Source of the DNA: Flavobacterium foetidum
GTDB taxonomy: Bacteria; Bacteroidota; Bacteroidia; Flavobacteriales; Flavobacteriaceae
Reading direction: 5' to 3'
NCBI RefSeq assembly: GCF_004634245.1
Contig: NZ_SJTF01000006.1
Coordinates: 186,001-250,000 of the forward strand
DNA: 64,000 bases
The number at the start of each line of letters is the position of its first letter. Within the stretch, counting starts at the first letter, position 1. The notes below the pieces were generated by a model. That model was not told the origin of the DNA. It made no database searches and saw only the letters and a list, made by a program, of their open reading frames with translations. Shown piece after piece: positions 45,483-53,884 of the stretch. Both the position numbers and the translations under genes were made by a program.

Positions 45483-45962
45483 ATGAGCATTTTTAGGTTT
45501 CTTAAACGATCAGATATAGAATGTCCGAGATGTCTTGGCAAAGGATTTGTTGACTTAGAAGACATCATTCGCTTAAAAAGACAATTAAAATGGGTTCCGG
45601 CTCCTTGCGCTTACTGCAATGCAACAGGAAGAGTCGCAAAAGAAATGCTGGAAAAAGTCGCTGTAGACTGCATGTACCTCACTATAGATTTACCCGAATC
45701 TATCATCGAAAAAATAAAAGACGGCGACCAAGAAACTATAGAAAAAGGCAAACTACGCGAACGTTTTATAGACAACCTCATACAGTATGCAGAAGAGCAT
45801 TATTTCGATAAAAACATGGATGCCGAAAGCATCGCAAATCTTTATTTAAGCACCGAAGAAGAAAACGCCGCTTTTTCTGTTACCAAAGAAGAACTCATAC
45901 AGTACGTTCAAGACGTAATCGAATTGAAATACGCTGAAATCGCCACAAAGAAAAATCCTTAG
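45483..45962 (+). CDS. small protein with DnaJ-type zinc-finger half-motifs
   Basis: A 159-residue protein. Residues 14-22 (CPRCLGKGF) and 42-50 (CAYCNATGR) are two CxxCxGxG-type elements, as in the DnaJ cysteine-rich domain, enough for one zinc site. The rest is helical and acidic. No J-domain is present. The gene lies between inverted copies of a short repeat (45328 and 46152). Function unknown; a zinc-stabilised protein-binding module is a fair guess. Confidence 0.7.
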   Translation: MSIFRFLKRSDIECPRCLGKGFVDLEDIIRLKRQLKWVPAPCAYCNATGRVAKEMLEKVAVDCMYLTIDLPESIIEKIKDGDQETIEKGKLRERFIDNLIQYAEEHYFDKNMDAESIANLYLSTEEENAAFSVTKEELIQYVQDVIELKYAEIATKKNP

Positions 45963-46151
45963 CATCTTAGCAAAAACCCGTATAAATACGTATAGCTGCT
46001 ATAATTTATAATGGTAATATTGTGGTTATGATTTTTATTTAGAATTTAGTTTATTCCGAAAGGATTTTATATTAAATGCTGTCATATTTTTTTTGGAGAA
46101 ATAATTGAGGTTTTAGTCTGTTGATTAAAATCTCTTTTTTTTTGGTTTTTT

Positions 46152-46176
46152 GCCGCTAAGGCGCTAGGGCACGAAG
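46152..46176. repeat. right copy of a CTAAGGCGCTAAGGCAC-type repeat
   Basis: GCCGCTAAGGCGCTAGGGCA and onward, the inverted partner of 45328-45350. It lies in the 418 bp gap before the TMEM143-like gene, among T-runs and a TTTTTAAT tandem repeat (about 46206-46234). The remaining gap shows no coding signal. Confidence 0.5.
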
Positions 46177-46333
46177 TTTTTTTTTTGTTATTAAGGCACT
46201 AATAATTTTTAATTTTTAATTTTTAATTTTTAATCGCAATTAAATCTACGACGCCAAACTTACAGCTTTAAAAAGCTGCTTTATTGCAATCTATTTTTCG
46301 TCAAAAAACTTTCTAAAATCAAAATCCGAATAC

Positions 46334-46341
46334 TATTTTTG
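46334..46341 (+). promoter_or_regulatory. -7 box TATTTTTG before the TMEM143-like gene
   Basis: A perfect TAnnTTTG match 39 bp before the ATG at 46381. Confidence 0.5.
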
Positions 46342-46380
46342 TGGTAGATAAATGCCTCAAAATAAAGTCAAAAAAACGAT

Positions 46381-47610
46381 ATGACACGAGAAAATTATAT
46401 TCCTTTCAACAAGGAATTCTTACTCGAGAAGCAATTAAATGCCTTTAGTGAAGACCCTCAGAAAATTGATAGTTTCAAGAAATTATTCGACATAATCGAA
46501 CATTATTATCATTATGAATCTTTTAACCTCAACCGAAGTCTAAAGCAGCATTATGCACTTTATGATCCTGATTTAAGCGAAAAAGAACGCGAAGGTTTTA
46601 TCGGCAAAAGCGATTTCAGCGTATTCAAGAAAACATTGCTTACTGTTCTAGAACGTGGCAATTATTACCGAATCAGCGAAGAAACTTTACAAGCGGCATT
46701 TGAAGAATCTGACTTGGTTGGTCTGGATCTTTCCATTGATTTTAATGCATTCAAAGACTACGAAATTTATGCTCGAGGCCACCACAGGGCAAAAGAAAAA
46801 GTCAAAAAGTATTTTTTCTGGAAAAAAGAAGTAGAAATCGAATATTACGATCGTGTTTTGGTTTATCTGAACTATAGCGATGCAGATTATCTAGCGGCCA
46901 AGAAAGTCAAATTAGGAAAAATGCCGATTGATCCTGGTTCTATCGCTCTGAAAATATTCAAACGCGTTCCTAAAAATGATCTTGAAACGGTTTTCCCCAA
47001 CGCGGTTCCTAAAATGTCTATAAAAGACAAAATGCTGCTTTGGATTCCGGGACTTTTTGGCGGTGTTTCGCTTTTAAGTGCGAAAGTAATTCCGGCTTTG
47101 ATCAATATGTATGAGGCTTACCAAACCGGAGAAACAATCGATTTGTTGAACAGCAAAACGTCTTTAAATCAGGGATTAATTGCTTTAGGAATTTTGGCGG
47201 CGTACTGCTTTCGTCAGTATAACAATTTCATAAACAAGAAGATTCGTTACTCCAAAACGCTTTCAGACAGCTTGTATTTTAAGAATGTCGGAAACAACAG
47301 CGGTGCATTTTATTCTCTTTTAAATTCTTCTGAAGAAGAAGCCTTAAAAGAAACCATTCTGGCGTACACTTTTTTGCACGAAAGCGAAAAACCGCTGACC
47401 GCAGAAGAGCTTGACAACCGAATCGAATCTTGGTTTGAGCACAACTTAAATACTATTTTGGATTTTGATGTTCACGATGCTTTGCTAAAACTAAAAAGCA
47501 CTGGACTGGGCATCGAAACGAACGGAAAATGGGAAGTTATTTCGCTAGAAGAAGCTTTGGTAAAAATTGACGAATTATGGGATAATGTTTTTCAATACAA
47601 TCAAGGATAA
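46381..47610 (+). CDS. TMEM143-like/DUF3754 membrane protein
   Basis: A 409-residue protein. The central stretch YYDRVLVYLNY ... IALKIFKRVPKNDLETVFPNA ... MSIKDKMLLWIPGLFGGVSLL is characteristic of DUF3754 proteins, related to mitochondrial TMEM143. Two membrane helices lie at about 220-240 and 262-280. The N-terminal 130 residues and the last 90 are soluble. Function unknown in all members; a 40 bp gap leads to the next small membrane protein. Confidence 0.8.
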   Translation: MTRENYIPFNKEFLLEKQLNAFSEDPQKIDSFKKLFDIIEHYYHYESFNLNRSLKQHYALYDPDLSEKEREGFIGKSDFSVFKKTLLTVLERGNYYRISEETLQAAFEESDLVGLDLSIDFNAFKDYEIYARGHHRAKEKVKKYFFWKKEVEIEYYDRVLVYLNYSDADYLAAKKVKLGKMPIDPGSIALKIFKRVPKNDLETVFPNAVPKMSIKDKMLLWIPGLFGGVSLLSAKVIPALINMYEAYQTGETIDLLNSKTSLNQGLIALGILAAYCFRQYNNFINKKIRYSKTLSDSLYFKNVGNNSGAFYSLLNSSEEEALKETILAYTFLHESEKPLTAEELDNRIESWFEHNLNTILDFDVHDALLKLKSTGLGIETNGKWEVISLEEALVKIDELWDNVFQYNQG

Positions 47611-47650
47611 GACGATTGTATTCTTAATTTAAAAACTTTCACAAACTAAA

Positions 47651-47965
47651 ATGAATAACCTTAAACCACATTCGATAATCATTTTTATTTTGTTTTTATC
47701 GGGAATAATAATCTCGTGGCGTGCCGAAGGTTTCAGATTCAGCCCTAGTTATAGATGGATTTATGATATTGGAATAATTTTTAAATTGCTGATAATTCCA
47801 TCCGCTCTGCTGTATTCTTTTATTGTTTTGATTTTTTACATAAAGAAAGACATCAACCTAAAAATAAAATACAAATGGGGATGGCTTGCTTTGGCACTTT
47901 CTCCGATTTTGTATTTTGCAACCGTAATCACTTTTGAGTTTATTAAAAATCATACTTCTTTTTAG
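47651..47965 (+). CDS. small three-helix membrane protein
   Basis: A 104-residue protein with hydrophobic segments at about 7-22, 38-63 and 76-96 and the basic cytoplasmic loop KKDINLKIKYK. It follows the TMEM143-like gene by 40 bp and could be in one operon with it. No family recognised. Confidence 0.6.
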   Translation: MNNLKPHSIIIFILFLSGIIISWRAEGFRFSPSYRWIYDIGIIFKLLIIPSALLYSFIVLIFYIKKDINLKIKYKWGWLALALSPILYFATVITFEFIKNHTSF

Positions 47966-48073
47966 TTTAATGGAAAAAACGCTTTTAAATCTATTGAAGT
48001 TATGAAAATGGATCTGAGCAAAAATTAAAGAAAATTCAGTAGATTTACTGCAAACTAACTAAAAACCAAAAAG

Positions 48074-48538
48074 ATGAAGACACTAGAACAATGGTTTGCA
48101 GAGTATGCAGTAAGCCATCAAAACCCAAAAAATAAAGCGATACATTATATTTGCGTACCAGCAATTTATTTTTCGATTGTTGGATTATTAATGAGCATTC
48201 CGAGCGGAATTATTGCCAATACACTAAAATTAAACGCTCCGATAATCGAAAACTGGGCTTTTATTACTCTGATTTTCGTCTTGATTTTCTACATCCGATT
48301 ATCACTTCCGATGGCTTTAAAGATTGCTGTCTTTTCGTTTGCCTGCCTTGTCGCCAATTACTACATCAGCCATTTTTTCCCCTTATGGATGTTTTCTATT
48401 GGAGTCTTTGTTATTGCTTGGATCGGACAGTTTTACGGCCATAACATCGAGGGCAAAAAACCTTCTTTCTTAAAAGACCTTCAGTTTTTATTGATTGGTC
48501 CTGCGTGGGTTGTCGAGAATTTGTTTTCGAAAAAATAG
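48074..48538 (+). CDS. Mpo1-like (DUF962) membrane protein
   Basis: A 154-residue protein starting with the Mpo1 pattern YAxSHxNPxNKAIHYICVP (residues 11-29), in which the His and Asn residues are Fe(II) ligands or active-site residues in yeast Mpo1. Four membrane helices follow, and a second His-Asn cluster is present near 121-125 (FYGHNIEGKKPS). Mpo1 is a dioxygenase of 2-hydroxy fatty acids; Flavobacteria make such lipids, so a similar role fits but is not proven. 6 bp before the methyltransferase gene. Confidence 0.87.
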   Translation: MKTLEQWFAEYAVSHQNPKNKAIHYICVPAIYFSIVGLLMSIPSGIIANTLKLNAPIIENWAFITLIFVLIFYIRLSLPMALKIAVFSFACLVANYYISHFFPLWMFSIGVFVIAWIGQFYGHNIEGKKPSFLKDLQFLLIGPAWVVENLFSKK

Positions 48539-48544
48539 ACCGCC

Positions 48545-49417
48545 ATGAAAGCAGCAAAAACCAGCAGAACTGCGCAATATATGGCTTTCTTTAGAGCGTT
48601 AGAAACCAGACGCCGAACCAATAAGCCTTTATTTTCGGATCCGTATGCGATACATTTTTTAGATTCTAAATTAAGACTTGCCGTCCGTTTGTCTAAATAT
48701 CCTATAGCCTCGAAATACATCAGCAAGATTATACAAAAAAAGATTCCAGGTGCCTTTTCTTCGGGAGTGGCCAGAACAAAATACATCGACCAACAGCTTG
48801 ATGCCGCCATTGCAGACGGAGTCAAACAAGTGATTATTTTAGGCGCTGGTTTTGATACCAGAGCAATACGGCTCGATTTTTTAAAATCGGTTCCGGTAAT
48901 CGAAGTAGATCATCCCAATACTTCCGATTATAAAATGGAAACGTACAATAACCGAATTGGCTGGATGCCCGAAAATGTACGTTTCCTACAAATTGATTTC
49001 AATAAACAAAATCTCGATCAGCTGGCGGTCAAACATAATCTTGATTTTTCTAAACAAACTGCCATATTGTGGGAAGGCGTAACAAATTATCTAACTGATG
49101 AAGCGGTAAAAAACACCTTTTTGTTCATTTCCAAGTTTGCTTCTGGCAGCTATGTGATTTTTACGTATGTACACCGCAAAATTCTTCATAATCCCGAAGC
49201 TTTTTTAGGCGGTAAAAAACTATTGCAAGACTTGATAAAACTAGAAGAAAAATGGACTTTTGGTTTTACGCCCGAAGAGCTTCCTGAGTACTTAAATCAA
49301 TTTGACATTAGCTTAAAAGAAGATTTGGGTGCAGCTGAATATCGTGAAAAATTCCTTCCCGAAAGAGCTGAAAAGGGTTATGAGTTTTACAGAACGGCAG
49401 TTGGAATAAAAAAATAA
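48545..49417 (+). CDS. SAM-dependent methyltransferase (leucine-carboxyl-methyltransferase-like)
   Basis: A 290-residue class I methyltransferase of the LCMT/PPM type. SAM motif VIILGAGFDTRAIRL (about 96-110), acidic EVDHP at the end of strand 2, and ILWEGVTNYL (about 177-186). It starts with TSRTAQYMAFFRALE, as in this bacterial subgroup. Probably methylates a small acid or carboxylate; its 6 bp distance from the Mpo1-like gene suggests a lipid-related pathway, which is inference. Confidence 0.9.
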   Translation: MKAAKTSRTAQYMAFFRALETRRRTNKPLFSDPYAIHFLDSKLRLAVRLSKYPIASKYISKIIQKKIPGAFSSGVARTKYIDQQLDAAIADGVKQVIILGAGFDTRAIRLDFLKSVPVIEVDHPNTSDYKMETYNNRIGWMPENVRFLQIDFNKQNLDQLAVKHNLDFSKQTAILWEGVTNYLTDEAVKNTFLFISKFASGSYVIFTYVHRKILHNPEAFLGGKKLLQDLIKLEEKWTFGFTPEELPEYLNQFDISLKEDLGAAEYREKFLPERAEKGYEFYRTAVGIKK

Positions 49418-49456
49418 CTCTAGCCTATTTATTGCCTAATTTAATACGAAGAAGTT

Positions 49457-50203
49457 ATGAAATTAGATTTTAACGGAATAAAAATTGAGAATTTTGATAT
49501 TTTTACCTACCGCAGGATTCGTCGTGCAATTGGGTATCTGGGCATAAGTCTGCCTGTGTTTCTGGTTATTTTGTCTTTAGTGCCTTTTTTTAAAACTCAG
49601 ATACAGCCTTCAATCAGCGATTATTATTATACAAATCTGCGGGATATTTTTACAGGGACTTTGTGTGCTGTTGGTTTATTCTTAATTCGGTACAAAGGTC
49701 AAGGAAATGTTTCTATCTGGAAAAATGATAATCTGCTTACCAACATTGCTGGAATCATGGCTATTGGCGTTGCTCTAGTGCCCACCAATCCCAGCGATTT
49801 TTCGCAAAAAATCTATACCGTTATTCCGCTTACCGCACAATGGTTGGGCTGGCTTCATTACGGTTTTGCGGCAGTGCTATTTTTACTATTGGCGTTGCTT
49901 GCCATTAATGTTTTTACCATTGGTCAGGAAAATGAAACCCGCGAACCCAAAAGCATTTTAAACGAAAACAACATTTACAGAACTTGCGGCTATACTATTT
50001 TGGTCGCTGTAATTATGGTTCCCGTTGCGGCAGGCTTAAAGCTTTTTCCTTATTCTACTTTGGTTTTTGAAGCAGTCGCCCTTTTTGCATTTGGAACGGC
50101 TTGGTTGATAAAAGGACGCGCTTTGGGCGATCAAGGCGAAATCGGCAGAAAACTGTATCAGGAAAATAATCCGGTTGCTACAGAAAAGGTTTTTGAGGAG
50201 TAA
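49457..50203 (+). CDS. multi-pass membrane protein of unknown function
   Basis: A 248-residue protein with about six membrane helices (near 25-45, 65-83, 95-112, 127-150, 175-193 and 200-218). The conserved-looking element SISDYYYTNLRDIFTGTLCAVGLFLIRYKG lies at about 53-82. I have seen similar proteins only as uncharacterised. It follows the methyltransferase by 39 bp. Confidence 0.7.
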   Translation: MKLDFNGIKIENFDIFTYRRIRRAIGYLGISLPVFLVILSLVPFFKTQIQPSISDYYYTNLRDIFTGTLCAVGLFLIRYKGQGNVSIWKNDNLLTNIAGIMAIGVALVPTNPSDFSQKIYTVIPLTAQWLGWLHYGFAAVLFLLLALLAINVFTIGQENETREPKSILNENNIYRTCGYTILVAVIMVPVAAGLKLFPYSTLVFEAVALFAFGTAWLIKGRALGDQGEIGRKLYQENNPVATEKVFEE

Positions 50204-50281
50204 TGTACTGAATTTGAATGGCATATCATTTGAATATGATGCTGGCGATTGACATTTTTACTAATTCAAAAACTAAATATT

Positions 50282-50962
50282 ATGAAAGTAACTTATTACG
50301 GCCATTCGTGTTTTTCTGTTTATGCCAACGGAAAAAATCTTCTTTTTGACCCTTTTATCTCGGAAAACCAATTGGCGAAACATATTAATATTGACGAAAT
50401 AAAAGCCGATTATATTTTTATTTCGCATGCCCATTATGATCATATTCTTGATGTTGAAAGAATTGCAAAAAATACCGGAGCTAAGGTTTTGGGTAATTTT
50501 GAAATCTACAATTGGCTGCTAAAAAAAGGAATCGAAAATGCGCATCCTATAAATCCTGGCGGAAAATTCAGTTTTGATTTCGGAACCGTAAAGTGCGTGA
50601 TTGCACAGCATCCGAGCAGTTTTAGCGACGGCAGTTACGGCGGCATTGCCAGCGGTTTTGTACTGACGACTCCAGACGGTAATTTTTATTACAGCGGCGA
50701 TACTGCCTTAACGCTGGATATGAAACTTATACCGAAATTCACCAAAATTGATTTTGCGGTTTTCCCGATTGGCGACGGCTTAACAATGGGAATAGAAGAA
50801 GCGATTGAAGCTTCTAAACTCGTTGAGGTCACTAAAATACTGGGAGTTCACTACGATACTTTTGGTTTTATCGTAATGGATCATCAAAAAGCTTTTGATG
50901 ATTTTAAAGATGCCAATTTAGCATTGTTTCTTCCAAAAATTGGAGAAACCATCGAAATCTGA
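50282..50962 (+). CDS. metal-dependent hydrolase, UPF0173 metallo-beta-lactamase fold
   Basis: The start at the ATG at 50282 gives MKVTYYGHSCFSV, the normal UPF0173 beginning; the 11-codon extension upstream lacks homology. The 226-residue product has HxHxDH (His49-Ala-His51-Tyr-Asp53-His54), a later His in IAQHPSSF, Asp in YSGDTAL and a final HYDTFG. All metal ligands are present. UPF0173 members are cytosolic hydrolases of unknown substrate. Confidence 0.93.
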   Translation: MKVTYYGHSCFSVYANGKNLLFDPFISENQLAKHINIDEIKADYIFISHAHYDHILDVERIAKNTGAKVLGNFEIYNWLLKKGIENAHPINPGGKFSFDFGTVKCVIAQHPSSFSDGSYGGIASGFVLTTPDGNFYYSGDTALTLDMKLIPKFTKIDFAVFPIGDGLTMGIEEAIEASKLVEVTKILGVHYDTFGFIVMDHQKAFDDFKDANLALFLPKIGETIEI

Positions 50963-51137
50963 TTCTCTAAATATCGCTAAATATTTTCTGTTTTAGCGAA
51001 ATAAAAACAGCTTAAAAATAACGGTGCATTGATTTATAATGCAATTCTCCAAAGGCATTAAAATTGTTCTTCATTTCTCAGTAATAAACCAAAAGCATCA
51101 AAACGAGAAGTCTAGATGTTATAAAAAATTATTAATT

Positions 51138-51995
51138 ATGAGCACAAAAAAAAACAATGCTTCAAATTCGGAAACAGAATTTGCAGACCTTCCGGGACGA
51201 AAAATCGCCTACCGAAGTATCGGATCCGGTGATCCCATTATTCTAGTAAACCGTTTTAGGGGAACGATAGACACTTGGGACCCTCTGTTTTTAGACCAGC
51301 TAGCCGAAAAACACAGAGTCATTACTTTTGATTATTCGGGTATCGGATATTCTACGGGAAAACTGCCGACAGATGTCACAGAGGTTGCAAAAGACATTAA
51401 GGATCTGGCGGGTTTTCTGAAAATACAAAAAACAGCATTAATCGGCTGGTCGTACGGTGGTTTGGTCACTCAGGCCGCGACCTTATTGTTTCCCGAACTG
51501 GTTACTCAAACCGTTCTACTCGGAACAGGGCCTCCAGGAAAAAGAATTGTACCGCTGGAACAGGCTTTTCTAGATGTTGCCCTTAAACCAATAAATGATT
51601 TTGAAGATGAAATTGTTTTATTCTTTGAACCTTTATCTCAAGACAGCAAAATACAGGCAAAAGCTTCTCATGATCGCATTCATAAAAGATTGGATGTTTC
51701 TAAAATCCCTTCGACTATGGATGTTTTTCAGCTGTATTTTCAAGGCGGTGACGGAATGAGCGAAGACAAAAACAACTTTAAGGAACAGCTAAAAGCAATT
51801 AAAACACCAATTTTGGTTATTTCGGGAGATCATGATATTAGTTTTGCAATAGAAAATTGGTATCCCTTGACGAGAGAGCTGCCGACGACTCAATTTATCG
51901 TTTTGCCGCAAACAGGACATGCACCGCATCATCAGCATGTAGATTTGGTTACTGACTATATTAAAAGCTTTCTAGAAAAGACCAAACAACCTTAG
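51138..51995 (+). CDS. alpha/beta-hydrolase
   Basis: The start is taken at the ATG at 51138 (MSTKKNNASNSE); the longest frame (51039) adds 33 residues that do not fit. The 285-residue product has the nucleophile elbow GWSYGG (Ser105), acidic residue in VISGDHD and catalytic His in QTGHAPHHQH. The oxyanion-loop region is VNRFRGTIDTW; where esterases and haloperoxidases usually have HG, this one has NR. Substrate unknown. Confidence 0.9.
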   Translation: MSTKKNNASNSETEFADLPGRKIAYRSIGSGDPIILVNRFRGTIDTWDPLFLDQLAEKHRVITFDYSGIGYSTGKLPTDVTEVAKDIKDLAGFLKIQKTALIGWSYGGLVTQAATLLFPELVTQTVLLGTGPPGKRIVPLEQAFLDVALKPINDFEDEIVLFFEPLSQDSKIQAKASHDRIHKRLDVSKIPSTMDVFQLYFQGGDGMSEDKNNFKEQLKAIKTPILVISGDHDISFAIENWYPLTRELPTTQFIVLPQTGHAPHHQHVDLVTDYIKSFLEKTKQP

Positions 51996-52018
51996 CCTTC
52001 TTATGAAAACTAGTCCCT

Positions 52019-52112
52019 AGCCCAGACAGAAGCGGCATCCTTTTGTGGTCTCGTTTGCAAAAACAAAAAACGAGACCACAAAAGATATAGCGGATGGCTG
52101 GAACTTGCTGCT
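52019..52112. ncRNA. structured intergenic element, copy B (perfect central hairpin)
   Basis: Flanks AGCCCAG (52019-52025) and CTGG-AACTT-GCT (52098-52109) match copy A at 21731-21875. The centre is a perfect 17 bp stem (52040-52056 with 52068-52084) with an 11-base loop, unrelated in sequence to copy A's hairpin. It lies between convergent genes and could also terminate transcription. Conserved ends with a changing centre suggest a structured RNA or a repeat family. Confidence 0.55.
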
Positions 52113-52220
52113 TAAAAAAAGACAAATTAGACCTTGCACTTCTTTGTCTTTTTTTTGTTTAAAATTGTATGTACTTTTTAGTGATGTAAAAGCCATTGTA
52201 ATTCATAGTATAACCTTTTA

Positions 52221-53228
52221 TTATTCGGTCATTTTATCTCTATTTTTATAGAAGACAGCGCTAATGATGAGACATAGAATCCCCACAAAACCAAAAAACA
52301 GCATTTTAGATTTATTGTTTTCCCTGATTACGCTGTTATAGCTTTCTAAAGAAACGTACGTATTATTTTTGTCTTCTAACTGTACAATCTTAGACTCGTA
52401 ACCGTTGCAATATTTTTCTATCAGATTAAGATCTGGATTGGACTGCAGCTTTTTCTCAAAATCCTTAAGACTGATTTTAAACGAAATCGAGCTTCCTCTT
52501 TTGTAATTCTGAATCAAACTCTCGTAATTTTCCAAAAGCACATTATCTTTTATTTCGAAATCTACTTCGGGATAATTTTCTAAATAAATGTAAAATGTTC
52601 TTGTTTTCTTGTATTTTTCGACAAAAATATCTTCTGAAAGCACACCATTGATTTCTTTAGTTTCATTAAGTTCCAGCGTATTTTTCTGTACAAAAGCTAT
52701 CGCAAAAAATAGTATTCCGATAAGCAATATTGCAACAGCGTATTTTATATTCTGTCTGCGTTCGAGCTCTTTTTTGAGTTCTGTACTTTTTTTCTTTCCG
52801 CCTCTTTTCAGCAGGTTTTTTACAGCTTCATAGTCATCAAAGTGATAGCTGTGAAGTTTGTGTCGACGCTGGTCTTTTGTAATAAACGTAAAATCTTCCC
52901 AACTTTCGTATTTACTGCTTTTTTGCTGTACGGCCCAGCCTTCAATATCGGCAAGCAAGATTGATTTTTTGACCTTTCCAAAAACGTTCCGCAATTCGAT
53001 TTTAACTGAATTATAAAACAAATTTGGAGCTTGCAGTAATGAATACAAGCAAAAAAAAGAACCGCAAACGAACACAATCGGCGCGAAAAACTCATTGCAT
53101 CCCAAATTTCTTTCTTCTAAAAAATTGTTCCAAAACAAAATTGCCAAAAACATAAAAAACAATATTCCGATACTGCAGATTACAATAAACGAAGTTTTCT
53201 TTCGGGCTTTTACAAGATTTTCTTTCAT
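52221..53228 (-). CDS. hypothetical multi-pass membrane protein
   Basis: A 335-residue protein with membrane helices near 12-32, 45-64, 161-181 and 310-328. The cytosolic loop (about 65-155) has a PH-like strand pattern (EWEDFTFITKDQRRHKLHSYHFDDYEAVKN-like). The domain between helices 3 and 4 faces the periplasm (about 185-305). Family not recognised. Confidence 0.65.
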   Translation of the reverse strand: MKENLVKARKKTSFIVICSIGILFFMFLAILFWNNFLEERNLGCNEFFAPIVFVCGSFFCLYSLLQAPNLFYNSVKIELRNVFGKVKKSILLADIEGWAVQQKSSKYESWEDFTFITKDQRRHKLHSYHFDDYEAVKNLLKRGGKKKSTELKKELERRQNIKYAVAILLIGILFFAIAFVQKNTLELNETKEINGVLSEDIFVEKYKKTRTFYIYLENYPEVDFEIKDNVLLENYESLIQNYKRGSSISFKISLKDFEKKLQSNPDLNLIEKYCNGYESKIVQLEDKNNTYVSLESYNSVIRENNKSKMLFFGFVGILCLIISAVFYKNRDKMTE

Positions 53229-53636
53229 GCTAAGTGTTGTTTTTTGGGACTAATTTTCTGATGCTAATGTAGAAATAAAAAACAAAAAATAGTTCTCTAG
53301 CAACTTTCTTTTGCATTTAAAAGAAGCCGATTTTACAAATAGGCAAAACAGCAAAAAATACTGGAAATCAGCTAAAAAAAAAATAAGAATATAAATTTAG
53401 AGCCTATGAAAGCTGGCGCAAATTGTTTCCATAAAATAAAGTTATGCTAATAGAAGTTTTCTTAAATTAGCCCCAGCAGAAATCAGAATCTGTTTCCCAA
53501 ATTAGGCGAGTTGCTAAGGACACTTTGATTGTTTCTGATGAGATAATTTATACTATAACTGGAAAAAGATATACTGGAGTAAAACATATTTAAAAAACGA
53601 TAGTGAAGATTTAATAACCAATAAATATTCTTAAAC
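53229..53636. other. 408 bp gap with a possible decayed coding remnant
   Basis: At 53471-53593 a plus-strand frame of 40 codons without an ATG encodes a segment ending DEIIYTITGKRYTGVKHI before a stop. It reads like the end of a protein, but I cannot assign it. No tRNA, terminator or promoter was identified in the gap. Confidence 0.3.
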
Positions 53637-53828
53637 ATGGAAAATAATAAAGTACCCGTATTTACATTCAGCATAATTGCAATCATTTTAGGAGTGACAT
53701 TGTACAAACAATTTGATTTTGAAACCCTAAAATTTGAAAATCCTATATTAGCCCTTCTTTATCTGATTGTTTTTGTGTTTTCAGTTTATGTGCTTGCCAA
53801 AAATTTCAGAAACCGTTCTAGAAAATAA
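53637..53828 (+). CDS. small two-helix membrane protein
   Basis: A 63-residue protein with helices at about 8-22 and 37-55 and a basic C-terminus (KNFRNRSRK). The helices and positive-inside tail support a real small inner-membrane protein. 56 bp before the propeller gene. Confidence 0.55.
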   Translation: MENNKVPVFTFSIIAIILGVTLYKQFDFETLKFENPILALLYLIVFVFSVYVLAKNFRNRSRK

Positions 53829-53884
53829 TTCTCAAGACATAATTCCGTTATACGGAATTCCATTATTGAACCAAATTTTTAAAA

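Noticed and set aside
46206..46234. TTTTTAAT tandem repeat as a regulatory element
   Set aside because: A short AT slippage tract, common in AT-rich gaps.
53483..53707. Minus-strand 74-codon frame in the gap and over the start of the 53637 gene
   Set aside because: It overlaps a better supported small membrane protein on the other strand and has biased, tyrosine/serine-rich low-complexity composition.
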